Below, piece after piece: positions 37,013 to 45,889 of a stretch of 64,000 bases of DNA. Origin of the DNA: Candidatus Binatia bacterium (GTDB lineage Bacteria > Vulcanimicrobiota > Vulcanimicrobiia > Vulcanimicrobiales > Vulcanimicrobiaceae); assembly GCA_035541935.1 (NCBI GenBank), contig DATKMJ010000021.1, positions 42,341 to 106,340 of the forward strand. Reading direction: 5' to 3'. Made by a program: the position numbers and the translations under genes. Every line of letters begins with the position of its first letter. Position 1 is the first letter of the stretch. The notes below the pieces were generated by a model that was not told where the DNA came from, did no database searches, and saw only the letters and a program-made list of their open reading frames with translations.

Positions 37013-39193
37013 CTAGTGAAGGTCGTCGCGTAAGCGCGTGTAGCCTGCGTCGTGCGCGATGATGTCGCGCAGCACGCCTGGGGCGATCGCGTCCGGTCGC
37101 GAGAAATCGAGCGTCGCGCTCAGCCTCGATGCGTAGGCGGTTCTGGAGTTACGGGCGGTGATGTCGATTTTCGGCGGGATCGCGACGTACGGGCGCAGGT
37201 CCGCGCGCGTCGCGAACGCCGCGTAGAGCGGCACCGCCATTGCGTCGTACGTCGAGAGCGGCGGGATGCCGAGAATCAACTCGATCGTTCGCAGGATGCT
37301 CTGCGTGGTGTAATGCTCGCTGCGAACGCCGCCGGCGGCGTACGGCGAGGCGAAATACATCGTGGTGCGCTGGGCGCTGACGTGGTCGGCGCCGTCCTGC
37401 GAGTCGTCCTCGATGACGAAAATTGCCGACGATTTCCAGACGGGTGAGTGAGAGATCGCGTCGACGACGAGCCCGACCGCGTAGTCGTTCTGCGCGATGT
37501 AGGCCGCCGGCGTGAGCTTGCCGGGCCTGCTGCCCGACGTATGGTCGTTCGGCAGCCAGATGTACTCGAACTGTGGAACGTCGCCGCGGGCGACGAACGA
37601 GTCGAACTCGCGTTTCCACTCGCGATAGCGATTGAGGTCGCTGTAGCTCAAATCCCAACCGACGTAATGCGGATCGTAGCGGTGCCCTAACGTCGGTGCC
37701 GTCACCATCTCGCCGTAATCGCGAAACGAGACGTGCGCTCGCGCGGCGGCGTCCCAGATGTATCCGCTATGCGGTTGCGCGGCCCCGAAGCCTTCGCCGG
37801 TGTCGTCACCGTCGGCTCGACCGCCGTACGTCGGGGGCCAGGCCCGTTCGACGTAATCGTTTGCGAAGGCTGCGCCCGACCAATCGTGCCCGGGATCGCT
37901 GACCTCACCGTTCGTGTACGCGTTATCGAAGAGGCCGAAGCGTTGCGAGATCGCGTGTTCGTTCGGCGTGACGACGCTCCCGAAGAACGCGAGCTTCGCA
38001 TCGCCGTTTCCCTCGGCAATGTCACCGAGGATCTGGTCGTACGAGCGGTTCTCTTTCAAGATGTAGAAGACGTGCGCGATCGGGCCGTTCGGACGCACGA
38101 CCGTGTCGGGCGGCGCGGGACTCTGCCAGCCCGTCGCGCCTTGCGGCGTGCCGGGGCCGATCGCGCCGGGCAGCGCGTACGCTCGGATGGATCCGAACTC
38201 GATCGCCGCGACGTAATCGACGTTGCTCCGTGTGAAGACCTCGAAACGCGGGTTTGCAGGCACCGCTTCGCCCTTGCCGTCAACGACGTAGAGGCGGTCG
38301 TGCAGCGCAACGATATCGGTCGGATAGCGGCCCGCATCGATGCGGCCGACGACGCGGCCGTCGCGGATCGCTGCGACCGTATTCGCGGCGCCGAGACTCA
38401 CGTAGAGCGTGCCGTTCGCGAAGGCTAGCGCGTTCGGAGAGGCGCCGTAGAGGCGCGTCGTTCCGGCAGCGTCGCCGACGAAGACGTCCGCAATGCGCGC
38501 GCCGTCCCCAATCCGGTATATGCCGACGCTGTCGTCGTCGCTCTCGGAGACGTAGAGGCGGTCGCCTGCGATCGCGAGAGCGTTCGGATGGAGACCGGTC
38601 GCGATTGTGCGCACCGCCAGCGTCCGGACGTCAATCGCCTTGACGGCGCTGCCGGCGCGGTCGGCCGCAAAGAGCGTCTCGCCGTTCGGGCTGAACGCCA
38701 GGGCGCCGGGATGCGTGCCGACGTGGACGGGCTTCGACGACGCGACGCCTGCGAGCGTTCCAATCCGAACGTTGCCGTCGTCGTCGGTCGCAACGGCGAT
38801 TCGTTCGCCATATCGCGCGATCGAGACCGGATACGTATGGGGCGGAAGCGGGATCCGCCGTACGGACCGCGCCACGGTGTCGACGTCGAGGATCGCTTGC
38901 GCATTCGCACCCGCGACGAGCACGCGCCTCGCGTCGAGCCAGAGCGGGCGGCCGAAGGCGCCGCGCAGCGGAATCGACGCCGCTTGCTTGAGCGTCGCCG
39001 CGTCGTATACCCCAAGCGCGGGCGGATTGAAGCCCGACTCTACGACCGCTAATTCTCGGCCGTCGGGCGATGCGGCAGCACCCTGCGGCATCGTGTTCGT
39101 GCGGACGAATAGCGCCGGAGCCGGCTGGAGAACCCAGCCGCTGGGAAGCACGATCGTCAGCAGCAAACTCCACAGACCGGCGAGAGAGATCAT
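37013..39193 (-). CDS. Exported beta-propeller - phosphoesterase fusion
   Basis: Exported protein of 726 residues. After a signal peptide (SLAGLWSLLLTIVLPSGW), residues ~30-340 form a YVTN/YncE-type seven-bladed propeller (GTHPGALAFSPNGETLFAAD, TGLHPNALAIAGDRLYVSE). Residues ~370-700 are a phosphoesterase domain of the phospholipase C/acid phosphatase family, with its N-terminal catalytic block HVFYILKENRSYDQILGD and the later SAIFVIEDDSQDGADHVSAQR. It probably cleaves phosphate esters outside the cytoplasm, helping phosphate supply. Its minus-strand neighbour (DUF5996-like) ends just upstream of its stop region and may not be related. No Pho box was recognised. Confidence 0.9.
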   Translation of the reverse strand: MISLAGLWSLLLTIVLPSGWVLQPAPALFVRTNTMPQGAAASPDGRELAVVESGFNPPALGVYDAATLKQAASIPLRGAFGRPLWLDARRVLVAGANAQAILDVDTVARSVRRIPLPPHTYPVSIARYGERIAVATDDDGNVRIGTLAGVASSKPVHVGTHPGALAFSPNGETLFAADRAGSAVKAIDVRTLAVRTIATGLHPNALAIAGDRLYVSESDDDSVGIYRIGDGARIADVFVGDAAGTTRLYGASPNALAFANGTLYVSLGAANTVAAIRDGRVVGRIDAGRYPTDIVALHDRLYVVDGKGEAVPANPRFEVFTRSNVDYVAAIEFGSIRAYALPGAIGPGTPQGATGWQSPAPPDTVVRPNGPIAHVFYILKENRSYDQILGDIAEGNGDAKLAFFGSVVTPNEHAISQRFGLFDNAYTNGEVSDPGHDWSGAAFANDYVERAWPPTYGGRADGDDTGEGFGAAQPHSGYIWDAAARAHVSFRDYGEMVTAPTLGHRYDPHYVGWDLSYSDLNRYREWKREFDSFVARGDVPQFEYIWLPNDHTSGSRPGKLTPAAYIAQNDYAVGLVVDAISHSPVWKSSAIFVIEDDSQDGADHVSAQRTTMYFASPYAAGGVRSEHYTTQSILRTIELILGIPPLSTYDAMAVPLYAAFATRADLRPYVAIPPKIDITARNSRTAYASRLSATLDFSRPDAIAPGVLRDIIAHDAGYTRLRDDLH

Positions 39194-39197
39194 TGGG

Positions 39198-40121
39198 TCA
39201 CCGCACCTTTCGGCACGCGATCGGCGGTTTGTCGTACGAGCACGCGTCGCGGGACCAGCCGGCTGCGGTGAAGCACAGCTCGTAGATCGCGTCGGTGAAG
39301 GCGCGCAGCGTCGCAGCGGGATCCGCCGCGCTGCGAACCGCTTCGTATGGCAGCACCCACTCGTGCAGGGCCTCCGACCACGAGGCTTGGGACGGCGCGA
39401 CCGGCAGCGAATTCGCGCCTTTCGGTTCCGGATAGATGTAGCCGTAGAAGAACGGCGGCGTCTTCTCGTCGCCGAAGTAGAGGCCGACGTTCATCAACTC
39501 GGCGTCGAGATCGTATTTCAACAGGTAGCCGCGATCCGTCGGCGGGGCGACGCGGCGCCCGCTGAACAGCATCATCGAGATGTCGAACGCTCCCCACCAG
39601 AGCTGAATCCCGGTGCGGCCGAAAAAGCACGTCCGCCACGCATCGAAGATGCCCGTAACGATCGTCGAGGCCTCAAACCAGCGCAGCGCGGCCGCGGGAT
39701 CGTACTCGCTCGGCCGATCGTCGGTATCGAGCGGCGTGGTATCCGGCACTTCCTGTGGTATCGGGTTGAGCGGGCACGCGATGCCCTGCTCGGCGAGCGC
39801 GCCCCTCAGGCCTGCGAAGATCGCGGCAACGCTCCGGACCGGAAGGAGGGGAATCGTCACGCGGGCGCCGTTGCTGCGAGCGAGAACCATCGCAGAATCG
39901 TAGAGGTCGATCGAGACCTCGAACGACGAGCCCTGCCATGGCAGGGTCCCCGTCGTGATGCCGCGCGGCGTCAGATAGAGCGCGGTAAACATCCAGTTCG
40001 GCTGAACGGGCGCCAGCGCGACCTTGATCTTTCCGAGCATCTGCGAGTATAGGTGCAGGCTCCGCTTGGTGCCGGCCCATTGCGAGACGTTGACGTCGGG
40101 CCACGGTGGGTTCACGTCCAT
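39198..40121 (-). CDS. DUF5996 family protein
   Basis: Cytoplasmic protein of about 307 residues matching the DUF5996 family in pattern: WAGTKRSLHLYSQMLGKIKVA near the start, LTPRGITTGTLPWQGSSFEV, and GFFYGY-type aromatic blocks with PPFFYGYIYPEP. The biochemical role is unknown. ATG at 40121 lies very close behind GGAGG; the GTG two codons later has better spacing (7 bases) and may be the true start. A longer frame to 40343 is antisense to the TMEM175 gene and is not used. It is 4 bases from the start of the phosphoesterase gene on the same strand. Confidence 0.8.
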   Translation of the reverse strand: MDVNPPWPDVNVSQWAGTKRSLHLYSQMLGKIKVALAPVQPNWMFTALYLTPRGITTGTLPWQGSSFEVSIDLYDSAMVLARSNGARVTIPLLPVRSVAAIFAGLRGALAEQGIACPLNPIPQEVPDTTPLDTDDRPSEYDPAAALRWFEASTIVTGIFDAWRTCFFGRTGIQLWWGAFDISMMLFSGRRVAPPTDRGYLLKYDLDAELMNVGLYFGDEKTPPFFYGYIYPEPKGANSLPVAPSQASWSEALHEWVLPYEAVRSAADPAATLRAFTDAIYELCFTAAGWSRDACSYDKPPIACRKVR

Positions 40122-40164
40122 CCCTCCAGAGTGTTTTTTTACCGCGAAACGTAACTGAGAGCCG

Positions 40165-40767
40165 ATGAGCAGATTCTTGACCGAAGCGAGCCGGCTCGAA
40201 GCCTTCAGCGACGGCGTTCTCGCCGTCATTATCACGATCATGGTCCTCGAGCTGCGCCCGCCCGATGGAACCGACCTTCGATCCCTGTTGCCGGTATTGC
40301 CCACGGTCGCCACGTACGCCTTGAGCTTCGTCTTCATCGGCATCTACTGGAACAATCACCATCACATGCTGCGGGCGAGCCGCGGCGTGGACGGTCGCGC
40401 GATGTGGGCGAATCTCCACCTCCTGTTTTGGCTCTCGCTCGTTCCGTTCTCGACCGCCTGGCTCGGGCGCAATCCCGGCGCGGTGGGGCCGACGGTCTTC
40501 TACGGCATTATTCTCTTCTTCGATGCCGTTGCGTATAAGCTGCTGCAATGGGCGCTGCTCGAAGTCAACGGCCGAAACGCCCCATTCGCAAAGGCCGTCG
40601 CGACCGATCTCAAAGGGACGGCGTCGATCGTGCTCTACGTCGCGGCGATCGGCATCGCGTTCGTCTCGCCGCCCGTCTCCGACGCCATCCTGATCCTCGT
40701 CGCGATCATGTGGATCGTGCCGGACCGGCGCTTCGAGCCGCTGATCGACATGAAGCAACGCGGCTAA
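40165..40767 (+). CDS. TMEM175-type potassium channel (DUF1211)
   Basis: Six-helix membrane protein of the bacterial TMEM175 family, which forms tetrameric K+ channels without the classic filter. The signature RLEAFSDGVLAVIITIMVLEL in helix 1 (RxxxFSDG, then the pore-lining Ile/Leu positions) is intact, and WNNHHHMLRA follows helix 2-3 as usual. At 200 residues the length is normal. It is divergent from the DUF5996 gene across 43 bases. Confidence 0.92.
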   Translation: MSRFLTEASRLEAFSDGVLAVIITIMVLELRPPDGTDLRSLLPVLPTVATYALSFVFIGIYWNNHHHMLRASRGVDGRAMWANLHLLFWLSLVPFSTAWLGRNPGAVGPTVFYGIILFFDAVAYKLLQWALLEVNGRNAPFAKAVATDLKGTASIVLYVAAIGIAFVSPPVSDAILILVAIMWIVPDRRFEPLIDMKQRG

Positions 40768-40873
40768 ATCGCGGCGTGAATCCCCGCGATGTACCCGCCG
40801 GGAAACTGAACGAACGGCGCGTCGTTCGGTGCCGTCCCGAAGGACGAGTGCGCCTTCATCCGAAGGCAGGCGC

Positions 40874-41086
40874 ATGGCACGACATAATCCCTCGGCGGAG
40901 TTAAAGCTCGGCGACCACGTTCGCATCCCCGGCGACGATCTCGAAGGACGGGTCGTCGGCGTCCATCCGCATAAGGTCGAGGTGGAGGTCCTCGTCGACG
41001 GCAAGAACGAGCGGCGCCATTACGCCCACGAATCGGTGGAGCGCATCCCGACGCTCGGCGAAGCGTCGAACTACGTCGACCACTAA
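40874..41086 (+). CDS. Small SH3-like barrel protein, unknown function
   Basis: Soluble protein of 70 residues. The ATG at 40874 follows GAAGGCAG; the longer frame from 40829 is less likely. The segment LKLGDHVRIPGDDLEGRVVG then HKVEVEVLVDGKNERRHY has the strand order of a small SH3/KOW-like barrel (a loop binding nucleic acid or protein is common for such folds). No family is certain. It is convergent with the flavoprotein gene 12 bases away. Confidence 0.6.
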   Translation: MARHNPSAELKLGDHVRIPGDDLEGRVVGVHPHKVEVEVLVDGKNERRHYAHESVERIPTLGEASNYVDH

Positions 41087-41098
41087 GCGACAGCGGCG

Positions 41099-42763
41099 TT
41101 ACTGGGCCAAGGCTTGATGGACGAACGAGATCGCGATCGAGCCTTCACCGACCGCCGATGCGACGCGCTTGATGCTGCCTCCGCGCGCGTCGCCGACCGC
41201 GAAGACCCCGGGTAGGCTCGTCTCGAGCAGATGCGGCGGCCGCGCGAGCGGCCAGTTCGCCCCACTGAGATCCTCGACGTTGAGGTCGGTCCCCGTCTTG
41301 ATGTAGCCGTTGGGGTCGCGCACGACGCAGCCGTCGAGCCAATCGGTGTTCGGCGCGGCGCCGGTCATGAGGAAGACGTGACCGATCGCGTGCTCTTCGA
41401 CCGCGCCGGTCTCGTCGTTCTTCCAGCGAACGCCTTCCAGGCTATCGGTGCCGAGCAACTCGACGATCTCGGTGCGCGTCAGCAGCTCGATGTTCGGCGT
41501 CTCTTCGATCCGCCGGCTGAGATAACGCGACATGCTCTCGGCAAGCCCCGCCGAGCGCACGAGCACGTAGACGCGCGTTGCCTTTTGCGCGAGATAGACC
41601 GCCGCCTGTCCCGCCGAGTTGCCCCCGCCGACCACGACGACTTCGGCACCGGCGCAGAGCTGCGCTTCGAGGTGCGTCGCGCCGTAGTATATTCCGTCCC
41701 CTTCGAACCGCTCGAGATTCGGCAGCGGCGGCTTGCGGTATCGGGCGCCGCTCGCGATGACGATCGTCCGCGCGGAGGCCGTGCCGCCGCTCTCCAAACG
41801 AACGCGAAGCGGTTGGCGATCGCACTCCAGCCCGATCGCTCGGTCGATCATCATCTCGGCGCCGAACTTCTCGGCTTGCGTGTAGGCGCGTCCCGCAAGC
41901 TCCTGTCCGGAGACGCCGGTCGGGAATCCGAGATAGTTCTCGATGCGCGAACTCGAGCCGGCTTGTCCGCCGGGAGCGTTCATCTCGACCACGAGCACGT
42001 CGAGGCCTTCGGACGTGCCGTACACTGCGGCCGCCAACCCCGACGGGCCCGCGCCGATGACGACGACGTCGTGCACGTGCGTTCGATCGATCGCTTCGTT
42101 GAAGCCGAGGCACTCGGCAACCTCGCGGTTCGACGGGTTGCGCAACGCCATCTCGCCGCGACAGATGACGACCGGAACATCCGCGGCCGTAATTCGAAAA
42201 GCGGTCATCGTATGCTCGACATCGGCGTCGCGCTCGAGGTCCACGTACGAGTACGGATGACCGTTGCGCATGAGAAATTCTTTGAGTCGCAGCGTATCGG
42301 CGGAGTGCGCCGAGCCGACGAGCACGACGTCGCCGACGTGCCCGGCGATCAGGCCGGCGCGGCGCAGGATGAACGCCCGCATCACGATCTCGCCGATTTC
42401 CGCGTCGCCCTGCACGAGCGCCATCATCTCATGACGGTCGAGCTCGATGACCTCGCCCGATGTCGAGGCCGCGATGCGGAACATCGCTCGGCGTCCCGAG
42501 AGCGTGTTGATCTCGCCACTGAACTGGCCGCGCCCCGACAGCGCGATGATCCGTCGGTCAATCTCCGCGCGCCGGACCGCCTCGAGTTCGCCCGACAAGA
42601 CGACGAAGAACGGAACGCTTGCGTCGCCTTGCTCGATCAGGATCTCGCCGGCCGTCACCCGCCGGACGCGTCCGCGCGCCCGTACTCGTTCGATCTGCGA
42701 CGCATCGAGCGCGGGAAATACCTTATCGCGCGCGGCGACCAGCGGAACGTCGGTGGAGCTCAT
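41099..42763 (-). CDS. cNMP-binding - thioredoxin-reductase-like flavoprotein without CxxC
   Basis: Cytoplasmic flavoprotein of 554 residues in three parts: a cyclic-nucleotide-binding (CAP_ED) domain at ~10-140 (FFVVLSGELEAV, GEINTLSGRRAMFR), a glutaredoxin-like domain at ~150-225 without its Cys pair, and a thioredoxin-reductase-like FAD/NADPH module from ~230 (VVVIGAGPSGLAAAVYG, then VVVVGGGNSAGQAA, and GVFAVGDARGG). The redox CxxC normally found as CATC reads GATH, so it cannot reduce thioredoxin in the usual way and may be a ferredoxin/NADP-type or sensor enzyme. ATG at 42763 overlaps the wrbA stop by one base (TGATG), so both are co-translated. Confidence 0.9.
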   Translation of the reverse strand: MSSTDVPLVAARDKVFPALDASQIERVRARGRVRRVTAGEILIEQGDASVPFFVVLSGELEAVRRAEIDRRIIALSGRGQFSGEINTLSGRRAMFRIAASTSGEVIELDRHEMMALVQGDAEIGEIVMRAFILRRAGLIAGHVGDVVLVGSAHSADTLRLKEFLMRNGHPYSYVDLERDADVEHTMTAFRITAADVPVVICRGEMALRNPSNREVAECLGFNEAIDRTHVHDVVVIGAGPSGLAAAVYGTSEGLDVLVVEMNAPGGQAGSSSRIENYLGFPTGVSGQELAGRAYTQAEKFGAEMMIDRAIGLECDRQPLRVRLESGGTASARTIVIASGARYRKPPLPNLERFEGDGIYYGATHLEAQLCAGAEVVVVGGGNSAGQAAVYLAQKATRVYVLVRSAGLAESMSRYLSRRIEETPNIELLTRTEIVELLGTDSLEGVRWKNDETGAVEEHAIGHVFLMTGAAPNTDWLDGCVVRDPNGYIKTGTDLNVEDLSGANWPLARPPHLLETSLPGVFAVGDARGGSIKRVASAVGEGSIAISFVHQALAQ

Positions 42764-43356
42764 CAGCCGGCTAGCAAGGCGGCAAAGCGAGCGAGGCGCG
42801 CTCCCTGATAACGAGCGCACTGCAGGGTCGCCTCGTCAACCGAGTCGCTCGAGGCCGTGTTGCTCGTTCCGTAGGGATTCCCGCCGGCGGCAAAGACGAC
42901 CGGATCGGTGTATCCGATCGGCACGATGATCGAGCCCCAGTGGTAGAAGACGTTGTTGAGAGCGAGGATCGTGCTCTCTTGCCCGCCGTGCGCGTTCATC
43001 GCCCCGGAAAACGACGTGACCGCTTTATCGGCGAGCGAGCCTTTCTGCCACAGCGAACCCGTCGTATCGAGAAACTGCTTGAGCTGCGCGGCCGGTCCGC
43101 CGAAGCGAGTCGGGGTGCCGAACGCGAACGCGTCGGCCCATTCGAGGTCGTCGAGCGTCGCCTCGGGCACGTGCTGCGTGGCTACGCGGTGATCGTGCCA
43201 GCCTTTTTGCGTGGCGATGACCTCGTCCGGCGCGAGCTCGCGAACCTTGCGCAGCCGCGTCTCGGCGCCGGCAGATTGCGCGCCTTCTTCGACCGCTCGG
43301 GCGAGTTCGTACGTGTGACCGTAAGCGCTATAGTAAACGATGGCGATCTTTGCCAC
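42763..43356 (-). CDS. wrbA: NAD(P)H:quinone oxidoreductase WrbA
   Basis: Flavodoxin-fold FMN enzyme that reduces quinones by two electrons, limiting radical formation. The FMN phosphate loop YYSAYGHTYELARAV, the block FGTPTRFGGPAAQLKQFLD and TGSLWQKGSLADKAVTSF are typical of the WrbA/type IV NQO group, as is QESTILALNNVFYHWG. It has 197 residues, the normal length. It is coupled to the cNMP flavoprotein downstream by a 1-base overlap, suggesting a shared redox-stress role. Confidence 0.95.
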   Translation of the reverse strand: MAKIAIVYYSAYGHTYELARAVEEGAQSAGAETRLRKVRELAPDEVIATQKGWHDHRVATQHVPEATLDDLEWADAFAFGTPTRFGGPAAQLKQFLDTTGSLWQKGSLADKAVTSFSGAMNAHGGQESTILALNNVFYHWGSIIVPIGYTDPVVFAAGGNPYGTSNTASSDSVDEATLQCARYQGARLARFAALLAG

Positions 43357-43365
43357 GGCATCTCC

Positions 43366-43812
43366 TTACAGGTGAGTGACGATGAGAGCGGCCGCGCCGA
43401 TCGCTACGATATCTTCCAGCAAACCGGATGCGAGGTTCCCGCCGATCTCGATGCATCGTTTGCGAATCGGAAGGCTGCAGTACGCGCCGGCGAGCGCTCC
43501 GGCGGCGCCCAGCGCCGCGCCGATCCCCGGCGTGACGCCCGCGGCGACGGCGCCCCACCAGCCGACGAACACGCCGCTGAGCAGGCGGGAAATTATGTTG
43601 GAGATCGACGTTCGCGGCGGCGCTTGCGGTTGAACGTCGTAGAAGTACTCGAAGATCGCGGCGCCCGCCAGGACGTACGCGAAGACGCCCCCGTGACGCG
43701 TGAGCCAGAGCACGGCAGGCCCGGTGAACGTGCGCAGCCCCGAGACGATCCCCAGCAGGAAGAGTAGGAAGAAGGCCATGCCGGCGAGGTTCAACGCTGC
43801 AAGCGCGCGCAC
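43366..43812 (-). CDS. DUF4126-like membrane protein
   Basis: Membrane protein of 148 residues with about four hydrophobic segments. LGIVSGLRTFTGPAVLWL near the N terminus and IGAALGAAGALAGAYCSLPI match the DUF4126 pattern (G-R-T-x-TAP, glycine-rich hairpin). GTG at 43812 is the start. Function unknown. It lies 9 bases upstream of wrbA on the same strand and is probably co-transcribed with it. Confidence 0.8.
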   Translation of the reverse strand: MRALAALNLAGMAFFLLFLLGIVSGLRTFTGPAVLWLTRHGGVFAYVLAGAAIFEYFYDVQPQAPPRTSISNIISRLLSGVFVGWWGAVAAGVTPGIGAALGAAGALAGAYCSLPIRKRCIEIGGNLASGLLEDIVAIGAAALIVTHL

Positions 43813-43852
43813 TTGCCGCCGCGCCCCCGGCTTGACCGGGCCAATTATTTGC

Positions 43853-43868
43853 TATATAGTTATATAAC
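43853..43868. promoter_or_regulatory. A/T-rich palindrome before the ArsR-type gene
   Basis: TATATA-GT-TATATA, with an embedded perfect GTTATATAAC, lies 14 bases before the ArsR-type start in otherwise GC-rich DNA. ArsR-family repressors often bind such imperfect A/T-rich dyads over their own promoter; TATATA-like sequence could also be the -10 region. Confidence 0.45.
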
Positions 43869-43881
43869 GATATGGTGAAGT

Positions 43882-44220
43882 ATGCCGAGTCTTGATGCCG
43901 TGTTCGGCGCGCTTGCCGATCCGACGCGGCGGCGCATGGTCGAGCGTCTGGCCCGACACCCGATGAGCGTCGGAGAAATGTCCCGCGGGTTTGCGATTTC
44001 GCAGCCTGGGATTTCGAAGCACGTCAAGGTTCTCGAAGAGGCCGGTCTGCTCAAGCGCGAGATCGTCGGTCGAGTCCATCGGTGCAGGCTCGAGCCGAAG
44101 GCCGTCGAGGCCGCCTCCACGTGGATCGAGGAGCAGCGCCGATTCTGGAGCGGAGCGCTCGATCGCCTCGAAGCGTATCTCGCGCAACCCTCAAAACCGA
44201 AACCGAAGAGAGGACGATGA
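43882..44220 (+). CDS. ArsR-family transcription regulator
   Basis: Winged-helix repressor of the ArsR family, 112 residues: VFGALADPTRRRMVERLARHP, then helix-turn-helix SVGEMSRGFAISQPGISKHVK and VLEEAGLLKREIVGRVHRC. No CxC metal site is present, so it belongs to the non-metal group that is usually paired with SRPBCC (AHSA1) genes, as here. Its stop overlaps the next start (ATGA). It probably represses its own operon through the upstream dyad. Confidence 0.93.
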   Translation: MPSLDAVFGALADPTRRRMVERLARHPMSVGEMSRGFAISQPGISKHVKVLEEAGLLKREIVGRVHRCRLEPKAVEAASTWIEEQRRFWSGALDRLEAYLAQPSKPKPKRGR

Positions 44221-45044
44221 ACGATATGCCGACCGACACTGCGACCGGCCTGGTTCTCCGACGCACGTATGACGCTCCACGCGAACGGGTTTTTGCCGCG
44301 TGGACGTCGCCGCAAGCTTTGCGGAGGTTTCTCGGTCCTGGGGACGTTACGGTGCCCGACGTACAAATCGACGCGCGAACCGGCGGCACGTATCGCATCG
44401 TCATGCGCAAAGCGGACGGCGAGGAGCTCGTTGCGAGCGGAGTCTACCGCGAAATCCGCCCTCCCGAACGCATCGTCTGCACCTGGAGCTGGGAAGAGGA
44501 CGATCCGGCGCTCGAGAAAGAGACGCTTCTCACGCTCGAGTTCATCGAACGCGGAGAGAAGACCGAGTTGGTGCTCACCCACGAGGCCTTCAGAGATGCG
44601 ACGCAGCGCGATAACCACGAGCACGGCTGGACGGCGATCCTCGATCAGTTGGGCGCGTCCCTGCGCGGGTTCGCCATCACCGGAATCGACCTCAGCGGCT
44701 ACATGGTGAAGGACGCGCCGCGGGCGATCGCGTTTTACCGCGACGTGCTCGGGCTCGAGCCTGCGCGCGTCTATCCGGAGAATCGCGGCGCCGAATACGA
44801 TCTGCCGGACGGAACGACGTTCGGCTTGTGGGGCGGCGGCGGCAACGCGATGCCGTTTCAAGCGAGCAACGGAATCCTGTTTGCAGTGGACGATTTGGGT
44901 GCCGCTCTGGCGGAACTCGAGGCTCGCGGCATTCCGGTCGTCAGGGAGTTTACGACCCCGAACTGCAGGATGGCCGCGATCGGCGACACCGAGGGCAACC
45001 TCGTCTTTCTTCACAAACGCAACGTCGAGGATACGAAGTCATGA
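44217..45044 (+). CDS. SRPBCC (AHSA1) - VOC glyoxalase-fold fusion
   Basis: Fusion of 275 residues. Residues ~1-150 form an AHSA1-type SRPBCC domain (VLRRTYDAPRERVFAAWTSP, PPERIVCTWSWEEDDP, THEAFRDATQRDNHEHGW). Residues ~155-275 form a VOC domain (GYMVKDAPRAIAFYRDVLGL, FTTPNCRMAAIGDTEGN, VFLHKR). SRPBCC domains bind hydrophobic ligands and VOC domains often bind metal, so a small-molecule sensing or resistance role is likely; as a rule these domains are separate genes. ATGA overlaps join it to the ArsR gene before and the SRPBCC gene after. Confidence 0.9.
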   Translation: MNDMPTDTATGLVLRRTYDAPRERVFAAWTSPQALRRFLGPGDVTVPDVQIDARTGGTYRIVMRKADGEELVASGVYREIRPPERIVCTWSWEEDDPALEKETLLTLEFIERGEKTELVLTHEAFRDATQRDNHEHGWTAILDQLGASLRGFAITGIDLSGYMVKDAPRAIAFYRDVLGLEPARVYPENRGAEYDLPDGTTFGLWGGGGNAMPFQASNGILFAVDDLGAALAELEARGIPVVREFTTPNCRMAAIGDTEGNLVFLHKRNVEDTKS

Positions 45045-45517
45045 CCGACATGGCGACGATAGCCGATCGCGATACGCTGACTCTCGTTCGCCGGCTGCCG
45101 GGCCCGATCGAACGAGTCTGGGCGTACCTGACCGATCCGCAGTTGCTCGTCGAGTGGTTCTCGGACGGCGTCGTTGCCGATCGCGTTGGTGGAGAGGTGC
45201 GCTTCGAGATGGGTGCGACCGGGCGCGTTACCGCCTTCGAACCGCCGCGCCTTCTCGAGTACACGTGGAACGAGCTGGAGCACGCGCGCGGTCCGATCGC
45301 CGATACGATCGTTCGCTGGGAACTCTGCGACGAAGGCGACGGCGTGCGATTGACGCTGACGCACTCCCGGCTCCCGGAGCCCGAGGTCTTGACGCATGGG
45401 GCCGGGTGGCATACGTTTCTCGAGCGTCTCGTCTCGCGCGTCAACGGGCGAGAACCAGAGCCGATCGAGAAGCTCTACGCGCGGCTCAAACTCGAGTATT
45501 CGCAGCTAGCCGGATAG
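45041..45517 (+). CDS. SRPBCC (AHSA1) domain protein
   Basis: Second AHSA1-type SRPBCC protein, 158 residues, with RRLPGPIERVWAYLTDPQLL, then WFSDGVVADRVGGEVRFEMG and LTLTHSRLPEPEVLTHGAG. It is a hydrophobic-ligand-binding fold with unknown ligand. It overlaps the SRPBCC-VOC fusion by 4 bases and ends the three-gene ArsR operon. The next 71 bases hold no gene. Confidence 0.92.
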   Translation: MTDMATIADRDTLTLVRRLPGPIERVWAYLTDPQLLVEWFSDGVVADRVGGEVRFEMGATGRVTAFEPPRLLEYTWNELEHARGPIADTIVRWELCDEGDGVRLTLTHSRLPEPEVLTHGAGWHTFLERLVSRVNGREPEPIEKLYARLKLEYSQLAG

Positions 45518-45588
45518 CGTCGGCGTCGTACTCCGCGAGCTCTTTGACGATCAGGCTCGGACGGAAGCGACGGTGTTTTCGTGACGCG

Positions 45589-45876
45589 CTATCCGGCAGG
45601 GAAGAAGGCCGGATACGGCGCGAGCGGCAGGATCTGCACGTCGAGCATGCCGCGTTGCGCGAGCGGCAACGAACCAACTGCCGCGCGGGCCGTGGCCTCG
45701 TCGGCGCATTCGAGCAGCATCACCGCACCCGCCGCGTCCTTTCTGCTCCAGATCGATCGAACGACCCCGTCTCGATAAAGCTCGCGCACGCGCTCGCGCT
45801 CCGCCTCGATATAATCGGCGAACTGCTCGTCGGAGAAACGCTCCGTGAGGCGCCGCGAGATCGAAATGAACTGCAT
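45589..45876 (-). CDS. Dimeric alpha/beta-barrel (muconolactone isomerase/YCII-like) protein
   Basis: Small protein of 95 residues with the ferredoxin-like pattern of the YCII/muconolactone isomerase group: MQFISISRRLTERFSDEQF at the start, VRSIWSRKDAAGAVMLLEC, then SLPLAQRGMLDVQILPL. It might be a ring-opening or lactone isomerase or a simple ligand-binding dimer. It lies 13 bases downstream of the MaoC-like gene on the same strand. Confidence 0.78.
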   Translation of the reverse strand: MQFISISRRLTERFSDEQFADYIEAERERVRELYRDGVVRSIWSRKDAAGAVMLLECADEATARAAVGSLPLAQRGMLDVQILPLAPYPAFFPAG

Positions 45877-45889
45877 GAGCCTTCCTTAG

